From contig OY294069.1 of assembly GCA_958510875.1 (NCBI GenBank), positions 179,100,868-179,164,867 of the forward strand: a DNA stretch of 64,000 nucleotides, given 5' to 3'. Made by a program: the position numbers and the translations under genes. The stretch is from Endomychus coccineus. Its lineage: Eukaryota > Arthropoda > Insecta > Coleoptera > Endomychidae. Shown piece after piece: positions 9,870-21,808 of this stretch (the first letter of the stretch is position 1; each line of letters begins with the position of its first letter). The notes under the pieces were generated by a model that saw nothing but the letters and a program-made list of their open reading frames with translations, searched no databases and had not been told where the DNA came from.

Positions 9870-10865
9870 TGATAATGAGTGTTATCCTGACAAGTCCGCG
9901 TTGTAAATGCTTAGAACAAACAAACCCGTCGCCAGTGGAACTCGACCCCAAAGCTCATTTAGCGTTTGTATTCAAACCCACCAGACAACTAACTGCGGTG
10001 TAGTTGTTAAATTTTGTATTTCTTTTGCGTGTACATGCTACGAATTCTGAGATAAAATGTCTCGTCCGAATGAAATGCACTTGAAACCGTAGGTCATCTA
10101 GAACGCTAGTTTTGTATTTAAATGTTTATTTAAAATATCGATTGAAAATCGATCCAACATACCTGCAACAAAGTAATTATGAATTCATGTCATATGCCAT
10201 ATGTGTAATAAATAGCGTGCCTTCACATGCGATAGCTTTTACATGTTAATTATTAAACCTCTGAATATCTAAATTTTTCAGTAGACACTCAACCTATAAG
10301 AAATGAAAATTGAATTAATAAAACCTCTTTACACGGAACCGATTGGATTTCAACCTTCGCACTCCAATAATGATAATCCAGGTTACCTTCAATCTTTTAA
10401 ACTTCAAGTAGTACGATGAACGTGGTACGATTACAGGAAATATTGTCCAATAAATGCACATATTTGTCTCGGTCAGAATCGTCAGTTGTGGAAGGAAACA
10501 TTGGAATCATCCTTGCAATAAAAAACATTAATTTTGGGGAGTCTAATCTAGAAGTAAAATTTGTCTTATATATATTATCGGCATTGATATAAAAATATAA
10601 GAACTGAGAAGAGTCAGTGGAGGGTAACATTAATACCCTTCATATACACAAGGCCTGAGCGCTCGATCTTGACGTCACACGTTAGAGGCTATATTGGAGC
10701 TGGTCACTCCTGTCACAATGCAATATCGATAGTGAAACTAAAGATTTTCTTTTTGGACTTTTTTCACTTAGGCCTGCTGGCCCATTGTATCTCACCTCTG
10801 TATTATTTGATCACAGTACCCACTCCATTACTTTTGTGTCTTGTGCAAGTTGGTACAAGTCCTTA
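9870..10865. other. Unassigned stretch with one dispersed-repeat trace
   Basis: No gene was found. A short block around 10635-10685 (TATACACAAGGCCTGAGCGCT, then TTGACGTCAC) has an inverted counterpart at about 38695-38755 with ACGTCACT and GTTCAGGCCTTGTGTATATA, so both are traces of a dispersed repeat of unknown type. Confidence 0.4.
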
Positions 10866-10869
10866 ACTG

Positions 10870-11870
10870 GGCGAGAACTGTCTTTTGCGGTTCAGTGCCT
10901 CGCATTTACACAGTATATGTGTCAGTTCTTCTGGATCCCATCTTGTTGAGGGGCTCCTTTACAGGCGCATGACCAGTCATGAGCCCTGTTACGACTCTTA
11001 TTTTTATCCTGTTTAATGTTAACAGGTTTGTCGTTCGTTTGTAACACGGACGTTCGATGTATTTTTTTTCGTGTTTGTTTCCTATGATTTTTCCCCAGTA
11101 TTCGTTGTCCGGAATCCAGTCTTCTACAGATCTTCGTGCTGTACGTTTTGGTACTCCTGTAGTTTTTCCTGGATCCGGATCGTTTTCTGACTTTCTTTTG
11201 CAAGTTTGTCGGCTTTTTCATTGCCCGCCGTTCCCTGATGTCCCGGCACCCAGATAAGATTCCGTTCTGTCAGTGCTTCTAGTTCCTCTTTGCATGTCCG
11301 TACCAGCCGGGATGTCACTTTCTGACTTCTCATCACCTCAAGTGAAGCCTGACTGTCAAAATATAGATCTGGTTATCTTCAATGGCTCTCCGATTGTTTT
11401 CCCTTGCGAATTGAAGAATTGCTTGAGAAAAGTGTGTTTGTCCAATGAATAACTGAAGTCAATCTTTGGGTGATTTGAGTATACTCCTGCCCTGCATCTT
11501 TTTCAGTCTTAGACCCGTTACGTACCAGATCTTCCCATTCATTGCTATCTGCTCTTGATAAGTCGAAAGAGTATCGTTTTGGAATGTGATCTATTTTCAT
11601 GGCTAACACGTCCTTGGTCACGATTCTTACAATGCTCGTGTGTCCTGGCCCAATGTGAACGTTATCCAGTGTGTTTTGTATTCAGTACTTGCCTTTCTCT
11701 CGACCACCAAGTTGAAAAAAGGCAATCCCAGTAGTGTCTCCAGTGATGCAGTGGGCTTAGATTTCATAGTCTCTGTGATTCCAAAGGATGTAAGTCTTTG
11801 GACCTTAATTAGTCGTATCGTGAGTCCTTATTTGCACCCCATTTACATATTTAATGTAAAAAATTGTCTT
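10870..11870 (-). mobile_element. R1/Jockey-type non-LTR retrotransposon remnant, RT end plus RNase H
   Basis: The - strand reads LTSFGITETMKSKPTASLET, then LLGLPFFNLVVE (about 11820-11720), the usual words between RT and RNase H in R1-type elements. Then come RNGSKTEKDAG (about 11510), where RNase H normally has DGSKT, and WVPGHQGTAGNEKADKLAKE (11290-11170) with the RNase H His and Asp. LMTGHAPVKEPLNKMG follows (about 10990-10930). The first catalytic Asp is Asn, and at least two frameshifts are needed to join these words. The + strand open frame at 11640-12242 is the antisense shadow of this element for its first 230 bases. Confidence 0.85.
11124..11336 (-). pseudogene. RNase H domain fragment of the R1-type remnant
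   Basis: The 70-codon frame contains LIWVPGHQGTAGNEKADKLA and KES, the C-terminal part of a retrotransposon RNase H. The HQG...NEKAD pattern supplies the catalytic His and the last Asp. The upstream RNase H half is in another frame and has a D-to-N change. Confidence 0.85.
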
Positions 11871-14800
11871 CTAATGGATGAATTGAAGCAATGTTCTCTC
11901 TCCCGACTCAAAGTTGGGATACTGCATAATTGTATTAGGTTTTTTGAATTCAGCCAATCATCGGATAGCTATAATAATGGCCTTGAATTATCAACTGGAT
12001 GCGGATACAGGATACTTGACTTGTTATATTTCGAAAAATTGTTCATTGCATTATTGACACTTTTAATACAGAATATTTTGTATCTAAATTGTTTTAATTT
12101 CAAAATAATTGATTTTATAGAAACAACCTATATGAATTTTGAATTAACACTAACAATCGTAACAGCAACTGCTGTTGTTTCAAGTAAACGTGTTATTGCA
12201 AGCGGTACCATCAAATTTTCCCGTTTTTTAATCCAAAAATGACCTAATATGGGTCTCATCAAATAAAAGTATCATGTTATTTTCATTTTTATTTAAAAAT
12301 TTTCAATTGATTATGGACGTATGTAATGAAAACATATATTCATTACATACAGTCATAACATCCTGTTTTGATAAGTCTGTAAGCAGAGGACATTAAACCT
12401 GTAAATTTCCATCTTTCCGCTAGGATGATATTTGAGAGTTGAAAGCAGTTTAGGTAAAGGTGGAACACAACCCCCTCTGAAATTAATCGGATATTACTTA
12501 ATATATCTCTCATTATGACAATACCTAATTTTTGTTACTTTGAGAGGAATCCTTTAATTTTACCCTTGACCGTTGGAATGTTTTTTTCTTTAATTTTAAT
12601 AGCATTTTATTTAAGTTTACAATTGATTTTCATCATATAATGGCTGATTCTATTAAATTTTTGCAAGAACTAACTAGCTTTTAGTTCCATTACTCTTTCA
12701 CACTCAACCGATCCAATGTTTTCTGCAGTTTTAATTGGATTTTAAAAACACAAGTCGGCTGCAGACGCATTTTATCATTCGAAATCATCTATTCTTCCAT
12801 AAATTAGACGGAACAACTAATTGACGAAACAATTTTTGATAAAGATAATTTAATATAATCGAAACGTCAAAAAAAGAGAGTTTTTATTTTATTTTCAATC
12901 GTATAAGGAACCAGAATCCCAAGAAAACATAACATATACATCCCCAAATGGTTCAAAAATATATTAATACAAGAACAAACTCGTATATAAATATTGTGCA
13001 AATTTTTTACTCCTAGGATTTGAAAATTTCGCATAAATTGGGTTGTAGCAATTTTTCTGACCACTCTTGCCATATCCAAATAATTACTATCCCAACGTGC
13101 GCGCTTTCAGGAGTATTTTCTGAAATTTTCGTGAAAATCCAACCTACAGGCTTCTCATAATAATCGGTTCAAAATACTATTATTATCACTATTACACCTA
13201 ACGTAGTGCAAAATTTACGTTATATAAAAAAATTCGTTTCAAATTCGGATTCCTCGGAAAATTCACTAGAAGAATCAGTCATTTGACTCCTATTTTCGAA
13301 ACGTTCAGCTAGGAAGCGACGGGAAATAAAAATGTGAAAAAATGATGTTTCCATTACCAGGAAAATCTGGAAAAATTTGAACGTCTGCTCCCAGGTGTCC
13401 CTTAATATATCCAACGCTCAAATTTTGGGAAATATCATATTTTGTCTACTAGAATTCATGTACAAAATTTCAGCAAAATCCATGATGTCATGGTGAACGA
13501 CCTGTCCGATCTGGGGGTGGGATTACTGTACTATAATTATTTATATTCATGAAGTAATTGTTTTCTTTTTAGCAATAATGCTGACAAAAGTGAGGGAAGT
13601 TACGGGATCAATTGATCACAGTTTTTTCGAATTATATCACATCCGCTTTCGATTTATGTATTCGGGATACTTCCTTTACGATTATGGTATAATTACAGAT
13701 TACAATAATTAATTATGAAGCCAACGTGTTATTCGTATTGTTTCCAATAATAATATGTAAAATAAGTGTAAATAATCATAAGGTGATTACGATATTTCAG
13801 GTTGTCAGTTCGAATAACTTCATTTACCGAATGAAAGTTGTATAATTATGTATGTAGTAGGTTAGTAAGTAAATACGACATAATTACCATCTAGCTTAGA
13901 TTGGACAATGCCAACATGTCATAACGTTCTCGATATTTGTGACTTTATGATTACCTTATACTTTGTTGTATTTATGTCACAAATTTAGCTATCTTACATG
14001 ACATTCGTATGGTACAGTTAAATTAAGGATAGGTTAGATTTTGTAATGCGGATACGCATAATAAATGTTTGCAATATCAACAAAGGTTTCCGACCAAATA
14101 TAATTAGTAAGATGTTATACACACTACATACCTTTAAATCCAGTCATTACTAAATAAACTGTCGGAACGTCGGATGCCGACTATTGCGATACAATTTCAA
14201 CGTAAATATTCATTACAAACGGATTGAGAGGCCGCCAAGAGCATATGATCTTAGTCCACTTGATTTTGTTATAGAGTTCCCCCAGTGCCGTAATTTAGGT
14301 AACAATAACAAGAATCTTAACACGTTTACATTACATTTGCAGTACCTACGTCTAAAGTAGCAGTTTTGGGTGAATTTTTTTTTAGCTGAAACCATTTATA
14401 TATGAAATGCTATTTTTTTTCAGTATACAAAGTATTTTCATACAACTGGCTTCCAAATACTAAATGAACATATATTTCTTACATAACTAATTTCAGCTAA
14501 ACGAAAGTTGAGGGCCAATTTTATTTTTATAGTGCGGTTCCATTATAAGGAAATACATATTTAAGCCCTATAGGTAATATAACTGGCTATAGGTAATATA
14601 ACTGGCTGCTATACTTAGGTGTTACTGGTTGTTGCAAAGCTAGACCAAGCCTCCAATAACTAACCCAGTTTGGTGAAGACCCGAATACTAAAATTGTCGA
14701 CTGGTCCCTGGCGGTTTATTTTAGCGTGTTAATCTTATGGGATGTTATAGGCAACACAGAATTCTAAATATTTTAAGCGGCTTGGGAACAGAGGCAGAAC

Positions 14801-15560
14801 TTAGGTATGTCATAATGCGTAAAAAATTACGCTAGCTATCATTTCAGAGTTATTGACCGCCAAGCGTATGCCAGTTTAACAACTTTTTTCTTGTATCAAT
14901 TTGTAATCAAAACAGAGGATTTTTTCACGTGACGTTTATGGTAATATTTGATAATTTTAAAATTCTGCCGGACAGCATTAAAAATACCAACTTGACCGCC
15001 AGCGCCCCATGTGGCGGCCAACCCGTTGGAACGTTGGAATATTGGAACTTAACCATTTTGTATCGTGGTACTGAAGACAATGTTCATAACCTAATTAAGT
15101 TATATACGCAATGACACGATGTGTAACCCGAATTGGTCAAATATTTACCGTTCACATTACATCTACAGCGATGAATTTATACTCGACGTTAATACAGATA
15201 TCTCTATTAGGCTATGCGATATACAATTCCAGGCTTGACTGCTCTGGATCCGATTCTAATTTTAGATTCATAATTAATCAAAAATTTTCAAGTATTCTCT
15301 GTAGGTATTTGGTTACAACAACATAAACTTGGCCCTGTTAACGTTACGACCAGTACCATCGGAGTATTGGATTCATGCAGTACTGCATAAACAAGTGAAC
15401 GCTCGTCTTTATCACGCAACATATGCCTCGTTCAGTACCGTAACGATCTGCTTTATGAAAAATAAGTAGAACACGAGAGCTGTAGGCTATGGCTTTAGAT
15501 AATTTATTGAGCCATAATGTCAACAGTGTTTTTCTGATCATACATATATATTAATATAAA
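11871..15560. other. Long gene-poor stretch
   Basis: No coding exon, RNA gene or classified element was recognised in these 3.7 kb, apart from the hairpin at 12311-12357 and a small direct repeat of TATAGGTAATATAACTGGC at 14570-14608. Short frames such as 14929-15114 and 15111-15326 resemble no known protein and show no codon bias. Confidence 0.5.
12311..12357. repeat. Inverted repeat with 12-bp perfect core and 8-base loop
   Basis: GTATGTAATGAA (12319-12330) and TTCATTACATAC (12339-12350) flank AACATATA. With one bulge the outer TTATGGAC and GTCATAA also pair. The loop length equals that of the 3717-3776 hairpin, but the sequences are unrelated. Confidence 0.75.
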
Positions 15561-17072
15561 AATTTAATTATTTTTTATTTTATTTGGATTAATGTTTGTT
15601 TCGGTTTAGTTTATGAACTTTTGAACTTGAAGTTTATCTATGGAATTATTTATATGGAATTAAACACAATGCTCTTTGAATTTCACAATATTTAATTTCT
15701 ATGATTCTTTTCTTATCTCGGGTAAATAAATTTTATGTTTCACAAGATCTATGATATAACCTAAAAATCACTTTTACAACTAATATTTGTTTATACTGTT
15801 ATAATCAACAATCTTCCTTTTGCTTTACAGATAATACTATGATGTAGAAATTATAAACAAACTTACGTTTAATTAATATCCAAAAGTGTGTTTAATAATG
15901 TTGGCAATGTTCAATTTACTTCTATTGAATTTCGTTGATTCACTTTAACACAATACTCTGTTATTTCACGATAATCACAGGTAACTAATGTTGGTTTCTT
16001 CTTCTTGAGAATCAGGAACTGTTGAACATACTTAGTTTTATTCTTTTAGAGAAGATATAAGACTTTTCGATGCTTTATTAGAATTATATCGAAGAATGGC
16101 AATCGTTTGATACTTCTTATAAATTGGAGGCTATTAAAACCTTTTACTTTGTTTGGAGACTTGGAACATTTCTTGACTTTTAATACTTATTTACTAACTT
16201 CGGTTACTTGGAACTTATCGAAGTTTGGAACACTTGAGTTCACCGATGTTTATTTTGATATACTTAGGTTAGAAATTTGTTGAGTTGCTAGAGTTCTTGA
16301 CCCTTCAGATATTATTTGCAAACTGACTTGGCTTGTCTTTCAGATCCTTTTATAGGCCTCCAAAACCGACGCTACTTGATGTCATTTTCCACCTATTAGG
16401 TGCTTTCTTTTCATATCAAGAATGCCAAGTTAATTGTTGTGAACTGACAGAAGTTTCTGATTGTTACCAGCCTGACACTAGGAATTCGTCTCGACCAATC
16501 AGAATTTAGTATTCTATAATTTTTGAATTATTGGAGATTTTCAACTTATTTTATTTGATAGTGATTCCTTCTTTTCAAATTAATATTGCCTACATTTTTC
16601 CACACACTTTGGTATAGGATAACCTATGATTAGGTTATTATTAATATGATTATTCCCATATTTATGATTTTCTTGACAGTTACTTATTCTTAAATCTAAT
16701 ACATACTATATTATATCAATAACATTCTTTTAACATTACATTACTCAAATTTACTAATTCTAACTTATATCTATAACATTCTTCAATGTTTTGTGCTATC
16801 TCATGATAGTTTTGTAATCATTTTACTTATGATTTCTGCCTTCGTTACACAGTACGTTTCTTCACTTTCACTGAAGTTCTTGTTTAACACTTCTTATTCT
16901 ATTACATTGTTGTTTATTATGTTTTACATTGTTAATTTTAATATCCTAACTATTATTTAGCTTTTACTATTGTTTTTAATTCCATATAATATCTTTTTAT
17001 TTATCTTTTCTGATTTTCAAAGTTCGGTAAGTTATTATTTTTAAATTTTTATTGTTTATGAAATGAAATCAT

Positions 17073-17076
<4 letters not shown>
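15560..17076 (-). mobile_element. LTR of a Gypsy-like family, truncated at its 3' end
   Basis: Closely similar to the solo LTR at 43944-45530 (same strand) and, reversed, to the LTR at 36764-38361. Shared landmarks are GGAATTAAACACAATGCTCTTTG, CCTTTTATAGGCC (the complemented TATA box) and the terminal ATGAAATCATAACA, which is the complement of the LTR start TGTTATGATTTCAT. The other end (TTAGTTAACA in the other copies) is missing or replaced near 15560. No coding sequence is attached. Confidence 0.82.

Positions 17077-17147
<71 letters not shown>
17077..17147. repeat. (AT)n microsatellite
   Basis: About 35 uninterrupted AT dinucleotides directly follow the LTR terminus. Because the sister LTR at 43944-45530 has ATAT as its target duplication, this run may be an expanded target site. 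Confidence 0.95.
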
Positions 17148-17264
17148 GCCAAACCCATAAATCCTTGGGAAATGGATCGCATTTGCATTTGACTGAGTTT
17201 GTCACCAATCTTAGGAAACTTCTTCATCTTTGTCTTTTACTATATAGTTTTTTTTCAGATAGAC

Positions 17265-17365
17265 TACTCGATTTTGTGGTCGACGGCTATCAACGCTGGT
17301 GTTTCACAGAGATTTGTCTTGGCACCATCTTTATTTCAGCTTTATATCAACACTCTGTTTCGCTC
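17265..17365 (+). mobile_element. Jockey-type RT fragment (motif B)
   Basis: The + strand reads STAINAGVSQRFVLAPSLFQ then LYINTL, the degenerate form of N.GVPQGSVL.P.LF.LYIN(D)L, which is RT motif B of Jockey/CR1-type elements. The invariant PQG is SQR. Nothing else of the element was recognised nearby; the GC-richer segment up to 17740 is unassigned. Confidence 0.7.
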
Positions 17366-17370
17366 ATAGC

Positions 17371-17920
17371 TTACCCGTCGAAGGGGAAGAATTTTATCAA
17401 TGCTACTCTCCAACACCCGCTAGCCAACATACGGCTTTCAACCACTGCCCCCCACGAAGCCTGCAACAAGCGATCGAACGGAGCTAGATCTACGGGACCT
17501 CCGTTCCCCGTGCTACCAGTCAATGCAAAATCACTGGTCCGATCTCTTGCAAAATAAATTCTGCTCCCAGTTGAGTTGACTGTCCCAACTCGATACTGGT
17601 CGACAAGGACAGGTACGTGCAGTCGCCACGCTCCTAAGATCCTACCGTAGGCAGCCACTTGCCAACCATAAAGGTCAAGCTCAGTTCTTTCTGGCGGTGT
17701 CTTCATGTGCTGTGAATCAGCACGGGTACTGACCATGCACAGTCAGAAAGTTATGTCTAACGACGAAGTTGCCTAATGGAACCTTTCCTGATGCCTTTAA
17801 TCTCCAAAATTTAAAAAAATCTATCTCCTCGCACCAACATATTAAATAATACAATCACTGCATTCGTAGCAAAAGAAGATAAAGACAAAGTTCAACTCAT
17901 TTTCGCAATGGAAAACAAAC
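17371..17920. other. Unassigned, GC-richer stretch
   Basis: Open frames exist on both strands (17165-17557 +, 17371-17736 -), but neither product is recognisable and they overlap completely. The composition differs from the surroundings, which suggests an unidentified element remnant. Confidence 0.35.
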
Positions 17921-17984
17921 ATGTTTTTTTATGCAGAGCATGTTCCTCCTGTTGGACCACTGTCTTCCAAGATACGAAACTATA

Positions 17985-18510
17985 GTCTTTTTTATAGGCT
18001 CAAGGTTTTTTCATATACTTTGTCTACACGAGAAGGAAACAATGTTCGAGGAACAGCTGTGAGCCAGTGGTGGAATGTTTCAAAGGATTCGAAGTTTTCT
18101 TGAAGGTTTGGAGGTTATAGGTATGGGCAAAGACCTCACTATGGATATGGAAGACTTCACAGGAATAGTTGCATCATTTTAGGGAGTATGGGATTCGCCG
18201 TCTTTGAGCAATTACAAGCTTAAGTTTTGGTTGCATTAAACTGTACTAGATTATGAGATCACCATTTCAAAATCGATGCCAAATCACCATTAATTGTATC
18301 GATCTCTCGTCTCGCCACTCTTGCTTCATTAGATGTTACAGGGACTCTATATGAGGAAGTGGGATGAAGTGTACCTGCAAAAACGTGACAAGTGGTCACT
18401 TCCAGCAGATCGTTTATATGGAGCAGAAACAAAGTTGGTGACAAGACATATCCTTGTGGCACACCAGCGTTGACAGTCATTGTATCGGAGGATACTCCGT
18501 CAACCACCAC
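17985..18510 (-). mobile_element. Non-LTR retrotransposon remnant with RT motif B and damaged motif C
   Basis: At 18510-18259 the - strand reads MTVNAGVPQGYVLSPTLFLL then HINDLLEVTTCHVFAG, that is RT motif B followed by the place where F.ADD should be. The Asp-Asp of motif C is missing (VFAGTLH). Further down (18130-17985) lies a tail resembling 63600-63715 and 8110-8175. The part between is deleted, so this is a dead internally deleted copy of a Jockey-like element. Confidence 0.75.
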
Positions 18511-18519
18511 GTGGAGTGA

Positions 18520-19330
18520 TCTATCTGAGGTGACATTTTGAAAAGTTGGAAATTATCGAAATCCTTTTCTTCGGAAGAATAATCTTACGTCTATTATTAG
18601 CCTGTAGGACCTACATTGTAATATACCCAGCTGTCCCAGTCAAAATAAACTGTCGATGATAATTCAGCATCTAAATGGATTTTCTGGAGTTCATTTCTAA
18701 CTTCAAGAAACGAAGACTAAACTGAGGTGTTTCGTTGGGCAAAATTACATTGCTACGTTCCTGGCTGCATACTTCTACTGGCTACCGGTTACATATTAGC
18801 CGCAGCCTACTTGGTAACGGTAATATGGCGTTATTATTTTTTATGTTATTCACTTAACCTACTTGAAACTTTCAGTTTCGCTCAGACATTAATCGCATGT
18901 CTATTAATTATTGAAAAACCGAATCTATTGAGAGTGTTTTTGTTTGGTCATACTTCGAACGTATAAATAAGAAAATATTAACATAAACGTAAATACTACA
19001 GCATGTACCGTTCCCTTTGTCATCATTGCAAAATTATGGTTATTCTTTCTTTACGGTCGTACCGAGGCCGAGGAGCGTATTCTTCAATGAATATTTGGTA
19101 TTGAATGTTACAAAAAGTTACGTATGTCTCGAGTTGGCATTGAGAATTTTGTCATTTTGGCTAAACAAATTGAACATTCTCAGTCTACCATCACTGTTGC
19201 TATTTAATTTCTAAAGTCCAGCCACTCGATTGTGTTTGCAGACTCGATATTCGTCGCGGCTGCTAAGAAACTTAATGCAGTAAATACCGAAAATTAGATT
19301 AATCAAACTGCGTTTCCACTCTTATTCTCA
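18520..19330. other. Unassigned stretch
   Basis: No recognisable gene or element. The frames at 18727-18966 and 19017-19214 are not supported by homology that I can recognise. Confidence 0.4.
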
Positions 19331-19334
19331 ATAA

Positions 19335-19490
19335 TAAACTATAAAAGAGTTCACACTGGGGATACACTATAACACTATAAATACTGCTAAAGTAGTAAGG
19401 ACCTTGCGGCTATCAAGTAGCCAGTTTACTCTGATAATAGCTACTTGGTGCCGAAAGGTCTTCAATACAATATTTTCAGTGATTATTTCC
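19335..19490. repeat. Dispersed repeat, head-to-head pair, with hammerhead-like right half
   Basis: AAAGAGTTCACACTG-GGATACACTATAACACTATAAATA (19346-19385) recurs at about 33004-33034. The segment 19386-19424 is an inverted relative of 19437-19478 (GGCTAC...AAGGTC...). The right half is shared with 43443-43510 and 52031-52081 (see 19426-19482). Confidence 0.6.
19426..19482 (+). ncRNA. Hammerhead-like fold, second repeat family, copy A
   Basis: UUACU (19426-19430), CUGAUAA (19431-19437), a weak stem ending GUGCC, GAAA (19453-19456) and UUUUC|AGUGA (to 19482) occur in hammerhead order, with stem I UUACU/AGUGA pairing. G8 is A, and stem III would be weak. Copies B and C lie at 43443-43510 and 52031-52081. 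This is a structural suggestion only. Confidence 0.3.
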
Positions 19491-19849
19491 TATTTATAGT
19501 TTTATTCTCAATGATCATCGTGTTTCATATTCTTCTTATTTTGTATCTCCAACTAGTACCAGTTCTTTTCGCTGCGGTAGAACGGTGAAAATGTTGGGGT
19601 TGGCTTCTCTCCGGAAAAACTGAATTTATTGGAAAGTGATATTAGAAAAAAATCAATTGAAGGACGAATTCAATTCGAAAAGAAAAAATGCGAACACAAT
19701 GTTTTATTTATTCGTCGATCTGATGTCTAACATGCATTTGAATTCTTATTTAACCTAAATGCACAATTGTCGTATCTGCAACACAATTACAAGAAAAGTG
19801 GGCCCATTGTGCATCCCACGATCAGTGGTCTATTTTATTTCAGCTGGTT

Positions 19850-20235
19850 TGTGATCGACCAAAAACCCAGAAAGTTGTTGACACTAAGCTGCTTCGATAA
19901 GCTCCCCCGGAAGCAGTCCTGCTTCTCTGGGGGATCCTAAATTTGAGCATTCCAACAAGATGTGAAGCAATTTTCCGCCCTCACAATATTTCCTACATCA
20001 TCTATGACGCCCATAAGACAGTGACAGGATTCATGTCATCTTTCTTCGGTCCATCTTATCAAGGCCTGCCTCATACATGGTGTATTTGTTCAGCTGAACT
20101 CCCCCGGCAGCGGCTGCTGATGACCCCCATCTGACCAGGGCGTCGGCCATTTGACTACCTCCAAGTCCACTGTGTCTTGGGCTGCGAATAAGTTAGTCAT
20201 TGTTAGCCCTGGCTAATTCAGCCTGTGCCTCTGCA
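19850..20235 (-). mobile_element. R1-type non-LTR remnant, RNase H and C-terminal Cys/His segment
   Basis: The - strand reads HSGLGGSQMADALVRWGSSA (about 20185-20125), the end of a retrotransposon RNase H, then GGVQLNKYTMYEAGLDKMDR, and after a stop CEGGKLLHILLECSNLG (about 19990-19940), corresponding to the C-x-C-x(n)-H-x4-C segment near the end of these ORFs. Frames are interrupted. It abuts the satellite that starts at 20327. Confidence 0.75.
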
Positions 20236-20326
20236 TTCTATGACCAGCCTTGATGCGACCCTAGCCGACCGACCTACTGTCCCGAGAGTTTTATTGTCCT
20301 CGATCATGGACAGTTTTTTGGGCAGA

Positions 20327-21808
20327 TTAGAATACTTCCCTTACACTATATACTACGTATAGCGAGGGATGTAAAAATAGTCTAGATCGGCCTGATTACA
20401 ACACTTCCCTTACACTATATATAGACTATATACTACGTATAGCGAGGGGAGTAAAAATATTCTGAATCGGGCGAAAAAATACTTCCCTTTATCATACATC
20501 ATATACTACTTATAGTGAAGGAATCACAAATAGTCTAGATCGGCCGATTACAATACTTCCCTTACACTATATATAGACTATATACTACGTATAGCGAAGG
20601 GAGTAAAAATATTCTGGATCGGGCGGAAAAATACTTCCCTTTCCCATACATCATATACTACTTATAGTGAAGGAATCACAAATAGTCTAGATCGGAAGAA
20701 TTACAATACTTCCCTTACACTATATACAGGCTACATACTAAGTATAGCAGGGGAAGTAAAAATAATCTAGATCGGCCGATTACAACACTTCCCTTTCCCT
20801 TACATTATATGTACGTATAGTGAAAAAAATAAAAATAGTCTAGATCGGCCAATTACAATACTTCCTTTACACTAGCTTCGTATAGCGAGGGATGTAAAAT
20901 AGTCTAGATTGGCCAATTACGATACTTCCCTTATTCTATATACTACGTATAGCGAGGGATATAAAATGGTCTAGATCGGCCGATTACAATACCTCCCTTT
21001 CCTTTACATTATATACTACGTATAGTGAAGGAAGTAAAAATAATCTACGGCCGATTACAATACTCCTCTTTTCCTTACATTATATACTATGTATAGTGAA
21101 GGAAGTAAAATAGTCTAGATCGGCCGATTACGATATTTGCCTTACACTGTATACTACGTATAGTGATGAATGTAAAAATATTACAGATCGGCCGATTACA
21201 ATACTCTCCAAACTCTCTATACTGCGTATAGTGGGGGAATTAAAAATAGTTTAGATCGGCGGATTACAATACATCCCTTACACTATATACAGGCTACATA
21301 CTAAGTATCCCGAGGGAAGTAAAAATAATCTAGATCGGCCGATTACAACACTTCCCTTTCCCTTACATTATATAGTACGTATAGTGAAAAAAATGAAAAT
21401 AGTCTAGATCGGCCAATTACGATACTTCCTTTACACTAGCTACGTATAGCGAGGGATGTAAAATAGTCTAGATCGGCCGATTACAATACCTCCCTTTCCT
21501 TTACATTATATATTACGTATAGTGAAGGAAGTAAAAATTGTCTACGGTCGATTACAATACTTCTCATTTCCTTACATTATATACTATGTATAGTGTAGGA
21601 AGTAAAATAGTCTAGATCGGCCGATTACGATACTTGCCTTACACTGTATACTACGTATAGTGGGGAATGTAAAAATATTATAGATCGGCCGATTACAATA
21701 CTCTCCTAACTCTCTATACTGCGTATAGTGGGGGGAATTTAAAATAGTTTAGATTGGCGGATTACAATACATCCCTTACACTATATACTAGATATAGTGA
21801 GAGAAGTA
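20327..21808. repeat. Satellite array of about 21 palindromic units, with higher-order repeats
   Basis: About 21 units of 66-82 bases follow one another. Each holds two dyads: a short ATCGGCCGAT palindrome inside TAGTCTAGATCGGCCGATTA, and a long imperfect one in which CTTCCCTTACACTATA pairs with TATAGTGAAGGAAG around TACGTA. Units differ enough to track. A block of eight units starting near 20715 recurs about 563 bases later, near 21278, with one unit missing in the second block; a two-unit block of about 152 bases recurs at 20440-20670. The array therefore grew by block duplication. No ORF is credible; the frame at 21754-21972 begins inside the last unit. Confidence 0.95.

Larger units (their letters stand above)
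8690..9870 (-). mobile_element. Penelope-like retroelement, copy 3 (different lineage), broken
   Basis: On the - strand the order is RT motifs B and C (9675-9478), the RT thumb region (about 9480-9000) and a GIY-YIG endonuclease (9000-8734). The protein differs strongly from copies 1 and 5: its endonuclease begins GVYSIPCSCGKDYIGETGR, and a KPTHTDRDLNGLTHRHPAQK block follows the RT. Stops and frameshifts occur after YVDDTW, around 9000 and near 8930. Sequence up to about 9870 probably belongs to the RT N-terminal part but is badly decayed. Confidence 0.85.

Noticed and set aside
11640..12242. 200-codon + strand frame
   Set aside because: Its first third is antisense to recognisable R1-type RT words (PTASLETLLGLP) and the rest resembles nothing; treated as a shadow.
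20327..21808. CRISPR array
   Set aside because: Repeats are contiguous without unique spacers, units vary, and the context is an animal genome.
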